Shown piece by piece: positions 52,292 to 60,964 of a DNA stretch of 64,000 nucleotides. The DNA is taken from the NCBI GenBank assembly GCA_019429385.1, contig JAHYIS010000006.1, positions 1 through 64,000 on the forward strand, written 5' to 3'. The stretch's first letter is position 1, and each line of letters opens with the position of its first letter. A program made the position numbers and the translations under genes. The notes under the pieces are model-generated. The model was not told the origin of the DNA and ran no database searches. It saw nothing but the letters and a program-made list of their open reading frames with translations. This DNA comes from ANME-2 cluster archaeon (GTDB lineage Archaea > Halobacteriota > Methanosarcinia > Methanosarcinales > Methanocomedenaceae).

Positions 52292-53560
52292 TTAGTTGTT
52301 CTTATTATTCCTGTTACCATTAAGCCTGAACAGTTCGGCCACTGTGTCCAGGAACAATTCATTATCATGTTCAGCTGCATTACGCAAGATCTTTGTAGGC
52401 TCTGCCAGTATTTTGTTAGCGACTGAATGGGTCAGGTCGTTCAATACTTCAGTTTCAATCTCACCGATGGTATGGTAAGCTTTCAACTTGTTAATGGCCG
52501 CATCCCGCTCATGACACCGGATTTCGTTTATCATGCTATAAAGTGCCGAAATGATCCTGTCAGCCTGCTGGCGCTTGTATTGAATCCTTAACAGTCTTAA
52601 CTCTTCATCAATGATATTTTCGACCTTTGATATCTCACTCTTGCGCCGCACAAGGTTCTTTTCACTGATACTTTTCAAGCTGTCAATGTTGAACAGCCTG
52701 ACACCATCTATTTCTTTTGTTGACTCATCAATGTCCCTTGGATTTGCAATATCAATCAGCAGAATGTCTCTTTTGTGCTCTTTCATGACTCCTTCCATCA
52801 TCTCTTTGGTGATGACCATGTGGGGTGCTGCAGTTGCACTGATAACAACATCAGATTCCCTGATATATTCATGTATCAGGTCATATTTAATGGCTTTTCC
52901 ATTAAGTTCACAGGCCAGGGTCTCGGCCCGCTCAAAAGTACGGTTGGCTACATAAATAACCTTAATATTCTTATTCGCAAGTGCCCGTGCAACCAGTGAC
53001 CCCATTTCTCCTGCCCCGATTATCATCACGGTCTTTCCGTCAAGATTTCCAAGGACATCGTCTGCTAATTCCACAGCAGCAGAACCTATCGACACAGAAC
53101 CCCTGTTAATATCGGTCTCGTTGCGTACCCGCTTGCCCACCTGAATGGACTTGCTAAACACTGTATCCAGCATCTTGCCCGTGGTCCCGGTCTGCTTTGC
53201 GAGATTGTACAGGTCCTTTACCTGTCCCAGTATCTGGTCCTCACCCACTATCATGGACTCCAGACCGGATGTCAACCGCATGAGATGGCGCATCGACTCT
53301 TCGTGGTCAAGGAAGTCAACAATGAGGTTCGGGACTTTCATCATCCTGGCAAAATGAAAGAGTACTTTGCTGCCTTTGGGCGAAACTACATAGACCTCAA
53401 CCCTGTTACAGGTCATAAGCACGGCACATTCTTCCACCAGTTCATGGGAATATAATCTTTCCAGTATTTTGTCAACGCCGCCATGCCAGGCATGAAGTTT
53501 TTCAATATCTTCCACATTGGCCTTTACGTGGGTAATAAGCATGCTTGAAATTTCAGTCAT
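52292..53560 (-). CDS. hemA: Glutamyl-tRNA reductase
   Basis: 422 residues. It reduces glutamyl-tRNA-Glu to glutamate semialdehyde, the entry to heme synthesis by the C5 route. Catalytic Cys51 lies in LMTCNRVEVY. The substrate domain motif SGLESMIVGEDQILGQVK and the NADPH fold VMIIGAGEMGSLVARAL are present. The C-terminal dimerisation helix is complete. The ATG at 53560 is favoured: AAAGGAGA lies six bases upstream, whereas a TTG one codon earlier is closer than ideal. hemL, the next enzyme, is not in the window. Confidence 0.95.
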   Translation of the reverse strand: MTEISSMLITHVKANVEDIEKLHAWHGGVDKILERLYSHELVEECAVLMTCNRVEVYVVSPKGSKVLFHFARMMKVPNLIVDFLDHEESMRHLMRLTSGLESMIVGEDQILGQVKDLYNLAKQTGTTGKMLDTVFSKSIQVGKRVRNETDINRGSVSIGSAAVELADDVLGNLDGKTVMIIGAGEMGSLVARALANKNIKVIYVANRTFERAETLACELNGKAIKYDLIHEYIRESDVVISATAAPHMVITKEMMEGVMKEHKRDILLIDIANPRDIDESTKEIDGVRLFNIDSLKSISEKNLVRRKSEISKVENIIDEELRLLRIQYKRQQADRIISALYSMINEIRCHERDAAINKLKAYHTIGEIETEVLNDLTHSVANKILAEPTKILRNAAEHDNELFLDTVAELFRLNGNRNNKNN

Positions 53561-53598
53561 CAAAATCTCCTTTTTTTACCCCTGGTTTTTATATAAAT

Positions 53599-54285
53599 TT
53601 AATTATTTCCATTTGATATATGTATTAGGGCGATTTCCAATGCCTGTTCATATGAATGTGTCAGTGCATTCCATACATCTTCATCTTCAAGAATTGCCCA
53701 CAATATGCCTGCCCGTTCTCTCTGGTCGGGAATACTCGCTTTGAGTCGAACTCTCATCTCTTTTTGCAGTTGTGCCATGGTCTCGAACTCGGCAGGTATC
53801 ACGGTTTCGATCTTTTTCCTCATATATTTTGAAAGGGCAGGACTGGCCCCCCTCGTTGAAATGGCAATGGTAATGTTGCCTCTTTCGACAATAGACGGTA
53901 TTGCACAATCATCCAGTCCATCTACTGAATTTACCAGGCAGCTCCGTCCATGTGCAATGTTTGCGACCCTGATATTAAATTCCCTGTCGTTCGTAGTCGG
54001 TATGACCAGGAATGCGCCGTCGATGTAATCCAGTATCTCATCATCGGATAAGGTACCTGTGGTTTCAATGAGTTTTAACTCCTCTCCAGCCAGGTCTTGA
54101 AGCAAGGGGGTAAAATCGCGGCTGAGTACCGTGGTTGGAGCATATCTTACAAACAAAGCCGCTTTTCGCTCACCCACCTTTCCGCCTCCGAATATGACCA
54201 CCTTCCGGTCATTCATATCTATCATCAACGGAAAGAGGTTAGGTTCACTATCCTGCAATAATTTGTTACCGGGTTTGTCAGTCAA
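53599..54285 (-). CDS. Precorrin-2 dehydrogenase (Met8/CysG N-terminal type)
   Basis: 228 residues. The NAD-binding fold VVIFGGGKVGERKAALF (about 28-44) and the loop SVDGLDDCAIPSIVERG with ISTRGASPALSKYMR match siroheme synthase dehydrogenases. It oxidises precorrin-2 to sirohydrochlorin; whether the ferrochelatase activity is also here is uncertain, because this fold can do both. It starts inside the last codons of ahb (4-base overlap). Product: sirohydrochlorin for siroheme and, by the archaeal route, heme. Confidence 0.88.
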   Translation of the reverse strand: MTDKPGNKLLQDSEPNLFPLMIDMNDRKVVIFGGGKVGERKAALFVRYAPTTVLSRDFTPLLQDLAGEELKLIETTGTLSDDEILDYIDGAFLVIPTTNDREFNIRVANIAHGRSCLVNSVDGLDDCAIPSIVERGNITIAISTRGASPALSKYMRKKIETVIPAEFETMAQLQKEMRVRLKASIPDQRERAGILWAILEDEDVWNALTHSYEQALEIALIHISNGNN

Positions 54286-54740
54286 AGCCTGACTCCTGTC
54301 TTTTTAAATTCCTTCTCACTGAATAAAATATTATAATCTTCGATACCAGTGGCATTGGATATCTGTTTTGCTACTTTCCTGCATTCATCCCTGGTATATG
54401 CATGAACCATGGTGAACAGGTTATAGGGCCATCCGTCTCGTCTAGGTCGTTCATAGCAATGAGTTACCTCTGAAAATCCAGCCATAATTGCACCCACATC
54501 TTCTACCCGGGAATCAGGTACATTCCAGGTACACATGGCATTTGCAGTAAAGCCAATGGCCCTGTGTCCAACTGATGCACCAAACCGCCTGATGATCCCG
54601 TCATGATGCAATTTACCTATCCTTTCCAGTACCTGGATCTCTGAAATCCCTAATTGTCTTGCGACTTTTTTGAATGGCCTGGAAGTTATCGGGATACCGT
54701 CCTGAATGGTCTTTAATAGTTGAGTATCAATTTCGTCCAT
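54282..54740 (-). CDS. ahbB: Siroheme decarboxylase subunit (AhbA/AhbB family)
   Basis: 152 residues of the Lrp/AsnC-like siroheme decarboxylase group. An N-terminal winged helix (RPFKKVARQLGISEIQVLE) precedes a RAM-type domain with RRFGASVGHRAIGFTANAM and HCYERPRRDGWPYNLFTMVH, the heme-pathway signature of AhbA and AhbB. The enzyme removes two acetate carboxyls from siroheme, giving didecarboxysiroheme in the alternative archaeal heme pathway. The active enzyme needs both subunits; only one is here, and A versus B is not certain from sequence. It is the first gene of the unit ahb, met8-like, hemA, hemB. Confidence 0.82.
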   Translation of the reverse strand: MDEIDTQLLKTIQDGIPITSRPFKKVARQLGISEIQVLERIGKLHHDGIIRRFGASVGHRAIGFTANAMCTWNVPDSRVEDVGAIMAGFSEVTHCYERPRRDGWPYNLFTMVHAYTRDECRKVAKQISNATGIEDYNILFSEKEFKKTGVRL

Positions 54741-54837
54741 AAAACCAACTTTCCTTTTTGAAGTTACGTAGATTGTTACATATTATTATATATAAATCCG
54801 ATAGGTTTATGTATATTAATTTAACATTAGAAATAAT

Positions 54838-55212
54838 ATGTCAGGTCCAACATTCACGTTGATTGTCGATACGGTTGAATTCATAAATCATTATGCTATA
54901 ATACCCCTGACAATTTTAACATTTTCCATGCTTATGTATTTCGTGATATACATAAGAATGAATGACCCTGATATCATCAAATCAAAACTGTTCCTGAGGT
55001 CCGATGAATTTAAAAATGCCTTCACGATACTTGCTTTTGCTGCATTTGTCCTGATATTCCATGTATTGTTCATCTACCTGCATAATTTAATTGATATGTC
55101 ATCAATGCTCGATTTGCTGGTTATTCTTTCAAAAATACAGCAATTACTTGGATTGATACTTACAATCCTGCTTCTCTTTTTCGCCTCACGGTTATTCAAG
55201 TTAGTGAAATAA
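54838..55212 (+). CDS. Small membrane protein, paralogue of 49982-50353
   Basis: 124 residues with four membrane segments (about 15-38, 60-82, 92-104, 104-120). A central NDPDIIKSKLFLRSDEFKN matches DTDIIRARLFLNMDILNET in the protein at 49982. It is divergent from the heme unit; the ATG has no SD, and a TATA-like GTATATTAATTTAAC lies about 22-30 bases upstream, so it is probably leaderless. It is convergent with the dCMP deaminase. Function unknown. Confidence 0.55.
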   Translation: MSGPTFTLIVDTVEFINHYAIIPLTILTFSMLMYFVIYIRMNDPDIIKSKLFLRSDEFKNAFTILAFAAFVLIFHVLFIYLHNLIDMSSMLDLLVILSKIQQLLGLILTILLLFFASRLFKLVK

Positions 55213-55225
55213 AGCATTATCCGGG

Positions 55226-55684
55226 TCAGTCCGAAGATACAGGAAAACTTACGATCTCCACACCTGCCTTGTCAAAAAATCTTATTGCCTCTTCATCAGG
55301 GTAATTGTTAGAGAATACGACTTTTTTAATATTTGAATTAATTATCATCTTGGCACATAATATGCATGGCTGGTGGGTACAATATAATGTGGCGCTCCCG
55401 ATACTGACGCCATGTAAAGCAGACTGGATAATGGCGTTTTGTTCAGCATGTACTGCCCTGCACAATTCGTGCCTGGTACCTGATGCAATGTTCTGTTGCT
55501 GGCGTATGCAACCTATATCAAGACAGTGCTGCAGATTGCGGGGTGCGCCGTTATATCCTGTGGAAAGTATGCGCTTATCAAGAACAATGACTGCGCCTAC
55601 CTGGTTTCTTAAACAGGTGGAACGCTTGGCCACTACCCGGGCTATTTCCATGAAATACTCATCTATTGTGGGTCTTTGAACCAT
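55226..55684 (-). CDS. dCMP deaminase-family protein
   Basis: 152 residues. The zinc-site motifs are HAEQNAI near 80 (His zinc ligand, catalytic Glu) and CTHQPCILCAKM near 100 (two Cys ligands), with the deoxycytidylate-deaminase start CLRNQVGAVIVLDKRILSTGYN. It converts dCMP to dUMP, feeding dTMP synthesis; related ComEB proteins deaminate other cytidine nucleotides. Length is typical. A 67-base gap separates it from the divergent start of secF. Confidence 0.88.
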   Translation of the reverse strand: MVQRPTIDEYFMEIARVVAKRSTCLRNQVGAVIVLDKRILSTGYNGAPRNLQHCLDIGCIRQQQNIASGTRHELCRAVHAEQNAIIQSALHGVSIGSATLYCTHQPCILCAKMIINSNIKKVVFSNNYPDEEAIRFFDKAGVEIVSFPVSSD

Positions 55685-55799
55685 GTTTTTTACCTTTCCT
55701 TTTGTGATGGTCTGTTAGTTAGGGGAGCAAAAGGTAAATATATTGTGATATATGGTATTCGCACGTGACCAATGTGTTACCTTTAATGCGGTGCTGCTT

Positions 55800-56735
55800 A
55801 TGGAGACTAAAGACATAGATAGTTATATTGATTCATATCTGGGACGGTTCTCAACCAACCAGATGATAGGGATCCCACTGGTGATATTCTTCATATCACT
55901 ACTGATACTGGGCTGGTCAGTTTATGCCCATGGAAGTCCTGTGGAGCTGGGCGTGGAATTTACCGGAGGAACTGTGCTCACCGTTGTTTCGGAATCGTCC
56001 TATAAAGAGGTTCAGGAGGAATTCACGTCCAGGTTCCCGGAAACACCACCATACAGTGCAAGGGATGCGGGCGGCGGACGTGTTATGTTGCAGTTCGGTC
56101 CAATGAACGAAGCCCAGCAGACGCAGTTGAACAATTATATCTCATCCACGTATGGCAAAGATGTTGCCCTGAAACATATGAGTGCAGTATATGGCGAAAA
56201 TCTGCAACGCAGTGCTGTCAAGGCCGTATTATATGCATTTTTGGGAATGGCTGTGATAGTGTATTTAATATTCAAGTCTCCAGTACCCTCAGCAGCAGTG
56301 GTATTGTCTGCCGGGTCTGATATTATCATTGCCGCAACACTCATGGACCTGTTCGGTATTGCCCTGTCCCTTGGCACGGTGGCAGCATTGCTCATGTTGA
56401 TAGGTTATTCAGTAGACAGTGACATCCTGCTTACTACAAGGTTACTCAAACGGAGGGGTGATACTGATGAAAAGATACGGGCTGCAATGAAGACCGGCCT
56501 TACTATGACCTTGACCACAATAGCAGCTGTTCTCGTACTTTTCGTGGTAAGCACTTTTGCCGGTCTAATTTCATCCTATTCCAGGATAGACATCATCAGT
56601 GAGATTTCAATCGTATTGATTTTCGGCCTGATCACTGACCTGATGAACACGTGGATGCTGAATACTGGCATCCTCAAATGGTATCTTGCACGAGGTACAC
56701 CTGACAAAAAGGGCAAGAGGGGGCGAAAACGATGA
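55800..56735 (+). CDS. secF: Protein-export membrane protein SecF
   Basis: 311 residues from ATG 55800 (METKDIDSYID). Six membrane segments: one near 20-40, then, after a large extracytoplasmic loop, five between about 145 and 295. The family motifs GVEFTGGTVLTVV (after segment 1) and SDIIIAATLMDLFGIALSLGTVAALL are present. SecF works with SecD to help release translocated protein using ion-gradient energy. The 16 residues before this ATG are open but lack an SD. It overlaps secD by 4 bases (ATGA). Confidence 0.92.
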   Translation: METKDIDSYIDSYLGRFSTNQMIGIPLVIFFISLLILGWSVYAHGSPVELGVEFTGGTVLTVVSESSYKEVQEEFTSRFPETPPYSARDAGGGRVMLQFGPMNEAQQTQLNNYISSTYGKDVALKHMSAVYGENLQRSAVKAVLYAFLGMAVIVYLIFKSPVPSAAVVLSAGSDIIIAATLMDLFGIALSLGTVAALLMLIGYSVDSDILLTTRLLKRRGDTDEKIRAAMKTGLTMTLTTIAAVLVLFVVSTFAGLISSYSRIDIISEISIVLIFGLITDLMNTWMLNTGILKWYLARGTPDKKGKRGRKR

Positions 56736-58378
56736 ATGGCGAAGACGTGGAGAGAGGATTGAGCAGCGACCCCAGGGTCATGTTGATGGTAGGTGCACTA
56801 TTGATCTCATTGATCTTGTTGTTCCTGCCTGCTGTGTTTCCTGAACTTGGTGTCGGCGGGCTCAAGTACGGCCTTGACCTGGACGGAGGTTCGTGGCTCC
56901 ACCTGAAACCTGAAGGCGCCATGGTGCAGGTGGATGCTGATATGGGGAATATCATCGCACATGATTATGGGATATTCCTGAATGAAACCGTGACAATCAC
57001 CCAGCAGACCACATCTTCGGTGACCTTTGAAACCCACCGGTCCGTTACTGCCAAAGGGATAGAATCCCTGGGTTTCGGACAGGCAGCTGTATCCAGCAGG
57101 GGCGGTGTTTATTCTATTTTACTCCAGACTGATAAAAAAACAGCGATCACCAAATACCTGGAAAACCAGTACAAAACAGAAGTAGTGGTCTTTGATGACG
57201 GGGAGGGTATCAGGTATGAGATAAGAAAGAAAACCTCTCCGGAGGAACTTGCTGCCATACTGCAGCCGGTTGGGGGTTCAGTGACAGCATATGAAGACGG
57301 TGTATCAATAACTACCTTAACTGAGACCAAGGAGATCCTTGAGGATAAATTGAACCTGTTCGGGTTGAGCGATATTAAACCTGTCATCGTAGGGCGGGAA
57401 TATATCCTCATTGACCTGGCAGGAATTGATATTGATACGGCAATGAAACTGGCCGCCACACCTGGTAAGTTCGAAATACGCGTACAGATAGCGAATAACG
57501 AGAGCGTGCATGCCGTATATGGCGAGGATGTACAGTCTGTTGGTTTCCATAAGATGGAAGACAATGTCTGGGGTGTGCCGTTCAAACTTACACAGCAGGG
57601 TGCTGATGCACTGAGACAGGTGGCAATTGAGACCAACGCGGTCGGTGACCCGGATAATCACGAGATCACCATGTACCTGGATAAAAAAGTAATATACAGC
57701 GCTCCCCTGTCGTATTCGCTTGCACAGAGCATGAGAGTTGTGCCTATACAGGATCTGGTGGCGTCATTTGGTAGCGATACTGGCAGCGAGGATAATGCAA
57801 GGGAACTTGAATCCCATTTGAAGGCAGGAGCTCTTCCTGTTAACGTAGAGGTCATAGGTTCAGGTCAGGTGCCTGCATCCCTTGGTAGCGAGTTCAAGGA
57901 ACTCACTGCAATAGCTGGCCTGCTTGCCATTATCACTGTATCGTTCATGGTCTTTTTGAGATATCGCAGAAAGGAGATCATGCTGCCGATGATAATCACT
58001 TCGCTCAGTGAAGTGGTGATGATTCTGGGGTTTGCATCAGCAGTGAAATGGCAGCTTGACCTGCCAGCAATAACAGGTATCATTGCGGTCATAGGTACCG
58101 GTATTGACCATCTTGTGGTCATCACCGATGAAGTACTGTATGAGGGAAAATTGCCGCCGACCAAGGTATACAATTCCAGGATAAACAGGGCGTTCGGCAT
58201 TATTTTTGCAGCAGCTTCCACCACCATTATCGCCATGATATGGCTGGTATGGATGGGATTCGGTGCACTGAAAGGATTTGCATTGACCACTATCGTGGGC
58301 GTGCTGATAGGCGTGCTCATAGCCAGGCCGGTCTATGCCAGGATAATCAAACATGTGCTGGAAGAAGGCCAGGAATGA
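56732..58378 (+). CDS. secD: Protein-export membrane protein SecD
   Basis: 548 residues. One N-terminal membrane segment (about 17-36), the motif KYGLDLDGGSWLHLKPEG, a large extracellular region (about 60-375) and a C-terminal five-segment membrane bundle (about 385-540) containing LPAITGIIAVIGTGIDHLVV. It partners SecF encoded just upstream. The ATGA overlaps at both ends, with secF and with thiI, make a tightly coupled three-gene unit, although thiI is functionally unrelated. Confidence 0.94.
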   Translation: MNGEDVERGLSSDPRVMLMVGALLISLILLFLPAVFPELGVGGLKYGLDLDGGSWLHLKPEGAMVQVDADMGNIIAHDYGIFLNETVTITQQTTSSVTFETHRSVTAKGIESLGFGQAAVSSRGGVYSILLQTDKKTAITKYLENQYKTEVVVFDDGEGIRYEIRKKTSPEELAAILQPVGGSVTAYEDGVSITTLTETKEILEDKLNLFGLSDIKPVIVGREYILIDLAGIDIDTAMKLAATPGKFEIRVQIANNESVHAVYGEDVQSVGFHKMEDNVWGVPFKLTQQGADALRQVAIETNAVGDPDNHEITMYLDKKVIYSAPLSYSLAQSMRVVPIQDLVASFGSDTGSEDNARELESHLKAGALPVNVEVIGSGQVPASLGSEFKELTAIAGLLAIITVSFMVFLRYRRKEIMLPMIITSLSEVVMILGFASAVKWQLDLPAITGIIAVIGTGIDHLVVITDEVLYEGKLPPTKVYNSRINRAFGIIFAAASTTIIAMIWLVWMGFGALKGFALTTIVGVLIGVLIARPVYARIIKHVLEEGQE

Positions 58379-59568
58379 ACATGAGCCGCCCCCCCGATGA
58401 TGTGGTATTAATACGGTATGGCGAGATTGCCCTCAAGAGCAGGAATGTGAGAGACCGCTACGAGAAGACATTGATATCCAATATTACCTCAATGCTCGAT
58501 GCCACGGGCACATCCTACGATTCCGTATCCAGGGATTGGGGGCGTATTTACATCCATACTGCCGACCCTGCAGCTCCCCAGGCAGCAGCAAGGGTGTTCG
58601 GTGTGGTCTCGGTGAGCCCGGCTATAACCTGTGAACCTACACTGGAATCTGTTTCATCACTGGCTGCCGATGTAGGACAGGATATCATCGGTGAAGGACA
58701 GTCATTTGGCATCAGGCCCAGGCGTACCGGGAATCATGATTTTTCCAGCCGGGATGTCGGGATTGCCTGTGGAGATGCTGTCTGGCAGAGGATAGAGCAA
58801 CAGGGTCCGAGCGTGGATTTGACCAATCCTGACGTGGAGATATTTGTGGAGGTCAGGCAGAACCACGCTTTCGTGTATACCGATGTGGTCAAAGGAGTGG
58901 GCGGACTGCCCCTTGGCACCCAGGGTAAAATGGTAGCTCTGGTATCAGGAGGTATCGACTCGCCAGTTGCAGCATGGCTCTTGATGAAACGTGGCTGTGA
59001 GATCATTCCGGTCTATGTCAACAATGATCCCTTCTCAGACGAGACCACCAGGCAAAGAGCACTGGAATGTATCAGGGTGCTGCAGACATGGGCTCCCGGC
59101 CATTCCCTCAAGGTCTATGAAGTACCGGGTGGTGAAAGCCAGGTATCGTTTTTATCAGACTGCCAGCGCCGCTATACCTGTGTGCTCTGCAGAAGGATGA
59201 TGTACAGGATTGCCGCCGGTATCATGGAAAAGGAACATGCCCACGGTATAATCACCGGTGCATCCCTGGGTCAGGTAGCCAGCCAGACCTCACAGAACAT
59301 GCTGGCTGAAACCTGCGGGATCCATGTACCTATCTACCATCCCCTCATAGGTCTTGACAAGACTGAGATTGTTGATATTGCACGGAATATTGGCAGTTAT
59401 GATGCCTCTACCAGACCTGCCACCTGTTGTACAGCAGTACCCGAAAAACCTGCCACGTCTGCAAAATGTGGTGATGTATGCGGTGAAGAGGCAAAAATAG
59501 ATGTTGAAGAACTGCTCAGAGCTGCCCTTTCTGGCTCAAAAATCGTTGACCTCTCCGAGTACAGTTAG
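58375..59568 (+). CDS. thiI: tRNA 4-thiouridine synthetase ThiI
   Basis: 397 residues from ATG 58375, which overlaps the secD TGA. An alternative ATG lies two codons on. Domains in order: N-terminal ferredoxin-like domain (VLIRYGEIALKSRNVRDRYE), THUMP domain (about 65-160) and PP-loop AANH-type synthetase (VALVSGGIDSPVAAWLLMKR near 185). It lacks the rhodanese domain that carries the persulfide in E. coli, the usual archaeal state. CVLCRRMMY and CCTAV are candidate cysteines for sulfur handling. It makes s4U in tRNA and may supply sulfur for thiamine. Confidence 0.92.
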   Translation: MNMSRPPDDVVLIRYGEIALKSRNVRDRYEKTLISNITSMLDATGTSYDSVSRDWGRIYIHTADPAAPQAAARVFGVVSVSPAITCEPTLESVSSLAADVGQDIIGEGQSFGIRPRRTGNHDFSSRDVGIACGDAVWQRIEQQGPSVDLTNPDVEIFVEVRQNHAFVYTDVVKGVGGLPLGTQGKMVALVSGGIDSPVAAWLLMKRGCEIIPVYVNNDPFSDETTRQRALECIRVLQTWAPGHSLKVYEVPGGESQVSFLSDCQRRYTCVLCRRMMYRIAAGIMEKEHAHGIITGASLGQVASQTSQNMLAETCGIHVPIYHPLIGLDKTEIVDIARNIGSYDASTRPATCCTAVPEKPATSAKCGDVCGEEAKIDVEELLRAALSGSKIVDLSEYS

Positions 59569-59569
59569 T

Positions 59570-59800
59570 TCAATCACTCTGGATGGTCTCTATCTTGAAC
59601 AGAACACCCAGTCCACTAAGGGTCAACTGGATGCGGTCGCCAAAATTGAGTATCTCGTCCAGGTCGGTTTTTGAACCCCAGTCATATACATAATCATGGA
59701 CTCCCTGCATGGGTTTAAATCCAAGGGACGTCAATCTCCGGTTTACCTCAGATGGCCTGCCACCTTCACTGTTGAACCAGACTAATAGATATGACTTCAT
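59570..59800 (-). CDS. Small conserved protein
   Basis: 76 residues from ATG 59800 (MKSYLLVWFNSEGG), preceded by TTGAGGATC. Sequence: a beta strand, then RPSEVNRRLTSLGFKPMQG, VHDYVYDW and DRIQLTLSGLGVLFKIET, an alternating alpha-beta pattern suggestive of a ferredoxin-like fold. I do not recognise the family. A 49-residue upstream extension is open to 59947, but it is low-complexity and AT-rich, so I exclude it despite its 4-base overlap with the next gene. It is convergent with thiI, with a one-base gap. Confidence 0.5.
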   Translation of the reverse strand: MKSYLLVWFNSEGGRPSEVNRRLTSLGFKPMQGVHDYVYDWGSKTDLDEILNFGDRIQLTLSGLGVLFKIETIQSD

Positions 59801-59943
59801 GATCCTCAACTTCAAAATGGGTTGTACATTATTATGCTTTTTGGTTGTTTGTAAAGTGTGACTTTGTGTTTGTCCGATTCTGTCGACAGCCTGGGCATAG
59901 TCCATGGTCTCGGGTAAATCAGACCGCAAAGAGGATTTTCTCG

Positions 59944-60195
59944 TCATTTAATCTTATTAAGAAGAGATTCTGCAGCCTTCAAGGCTTCCTCTTCGGTCCT
60001 GACACGTTTGACCAGCATTCTGCCGGTGGGATACAGCGATATCTCGACCCCGTCAATGTCCACAATCAGAATATGAGGTGTAGCCACCCTGGTATTGAGG
60101 ATTTGAGCCACCTGCAGCAGGTCTATTCTTGTAAAAGCATTCACCTCAAAGGCTGTTTTACCTGAACACAGGCTTACCGTCATTTTCCTGGACAT
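59944..60195 (-). CDS. Small protein with a TBP-like strand motif
   Basis: 83 residues. An N-terminal strand (MTVSLCSGKTAFEV), a helix (RIDLLQVAQILNTR), strands (HILIVDIDGVEISLYPTGRMLVKRV) and a final helix (EEALKAAESLLNKI). The motif VEISLYPTGRMLVKRV matches WQVMVYRKGRIDVRRV in the protein at 10638-10943, with the same following helix. The pattern resembles one half of the TBP fold. Function unknown. The short protein at 59570-59800 follows in the same direction. Confidence 0.55.
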   Translation of the reverse strand: MSRKMTVSLCSGKTAFEVNAFTRIDLLQVAQILNTRVATPHILIVDIDGVEISLYPTGRMLVKRVRTEEEALKAAESLLNKIK

Positions 60196-60314
60196 TGAGC
60201 GAATGTAAGTAACTATAAATAGATAAGTATGTGGCTAAAAGGAGAATTCAAAGGATATATTATAAGCATAGTGATTAACAATTTACAGACAAATGACACA
60301 TTTTGGGTAATAGT

Positions 60315-60902
60315 ATGAAGATATGGAGTCTGGGTAAAATAATATTAATTGCTGGGATACTTCTCCTGGGAGCATTCCACCCGGCTTTGGCCCTGTTGAG
60401 GACTGAACCGCTGGTCAATGGCACAAGTCTTTATCTCACAACAGGCCAGTCATGGCCATTCTATCAGGGGTATTCCTTTAACCTGATGAGCGTAAGCAAA
60501 AGTGGAAACAAAGCATGGGTGCAGTTGAAACTGAATGATACGGTTGTAAAGTCAGCCGTACTTTCCCGTGATGAAGTGTTTTATTATAACTCTACTACTC
60601 ACTATAATTTATCGAATTATTCTCTTGAGACCTTGCAGTTAAGCCTCAGGGTATCCGGCTTATATACAGGGGAAGTAGCCGATATTGTGACTTTTTCGCA
60701 GGTATACCAATATTACGACCCTGCCCTGCCAGAACCAACCCCTACACCTACACCATACCCTGGTAATTCCAATAATTCCAGCGTGACACCTACAACTACG
60801 AGCACGGACGGCTCAGGCATACCGGGGTTCAATATCCTTTTAACAACAATCATACTGGGCATTTGGAGTATTTTCCTGCGCAGGTCACACGAAGGATTTT
60901 AA
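60315..60902 (+). CDS. Surface protein with PGF-CTERM-like C-terminus
   Basis: 195 residues from ATG 60315; a TTG four codons earlier is possible. A signal peptide (hydrophobic about 8-28, ending PALA) precedes a beta-rich S-layer-like domain of about 110 residues. The domain has several N-glycosylation sequons (NGT, NDT, NST, NLS, NYS). A Pro-Thr linker (PTPTPTPYPG, VTPTTTST) leads to IPGFNILL, a membrane helix and RRSHEGF, the order of PGF-CTERM proteins that archaeosortase cuts and lipid-anchors in archaea. No archaeosortase gene lies here. Confidence 0.68.
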   Translation: MKIWSLGKIILIAGILLLGAFHPALALLRTEPLVNGTSLYLTTGQSWPFYQGYSFNLMSVSKSGNKAWVQLKLNDTVVKSAVLSRDEVFYYNSTTHYNLSNYSLETLQLSLRVSGLYTGEVADIVTFSQVYQYYDPALPEPTPTPTPYPGNSNNSSVTPTTTSTDGSGIPGFNILLTTIILGIWSIFLRRSHEGF

Positions 60903-60964
60903 GAAATGTAATATATCATAACAGGAATTTGTCATGAAGATACAGAACAGGGTTCTCGAATAAT

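Noticed and set aside
59801-59947. 49-residue N-terminal extension of the small protein at 59570-59800
   Set aside because: Although it would give an ATGA overlap with the upstream gene, the DNA is AT-rich and the residues are low-complexity; an SD-supported ATG lies at 59800.
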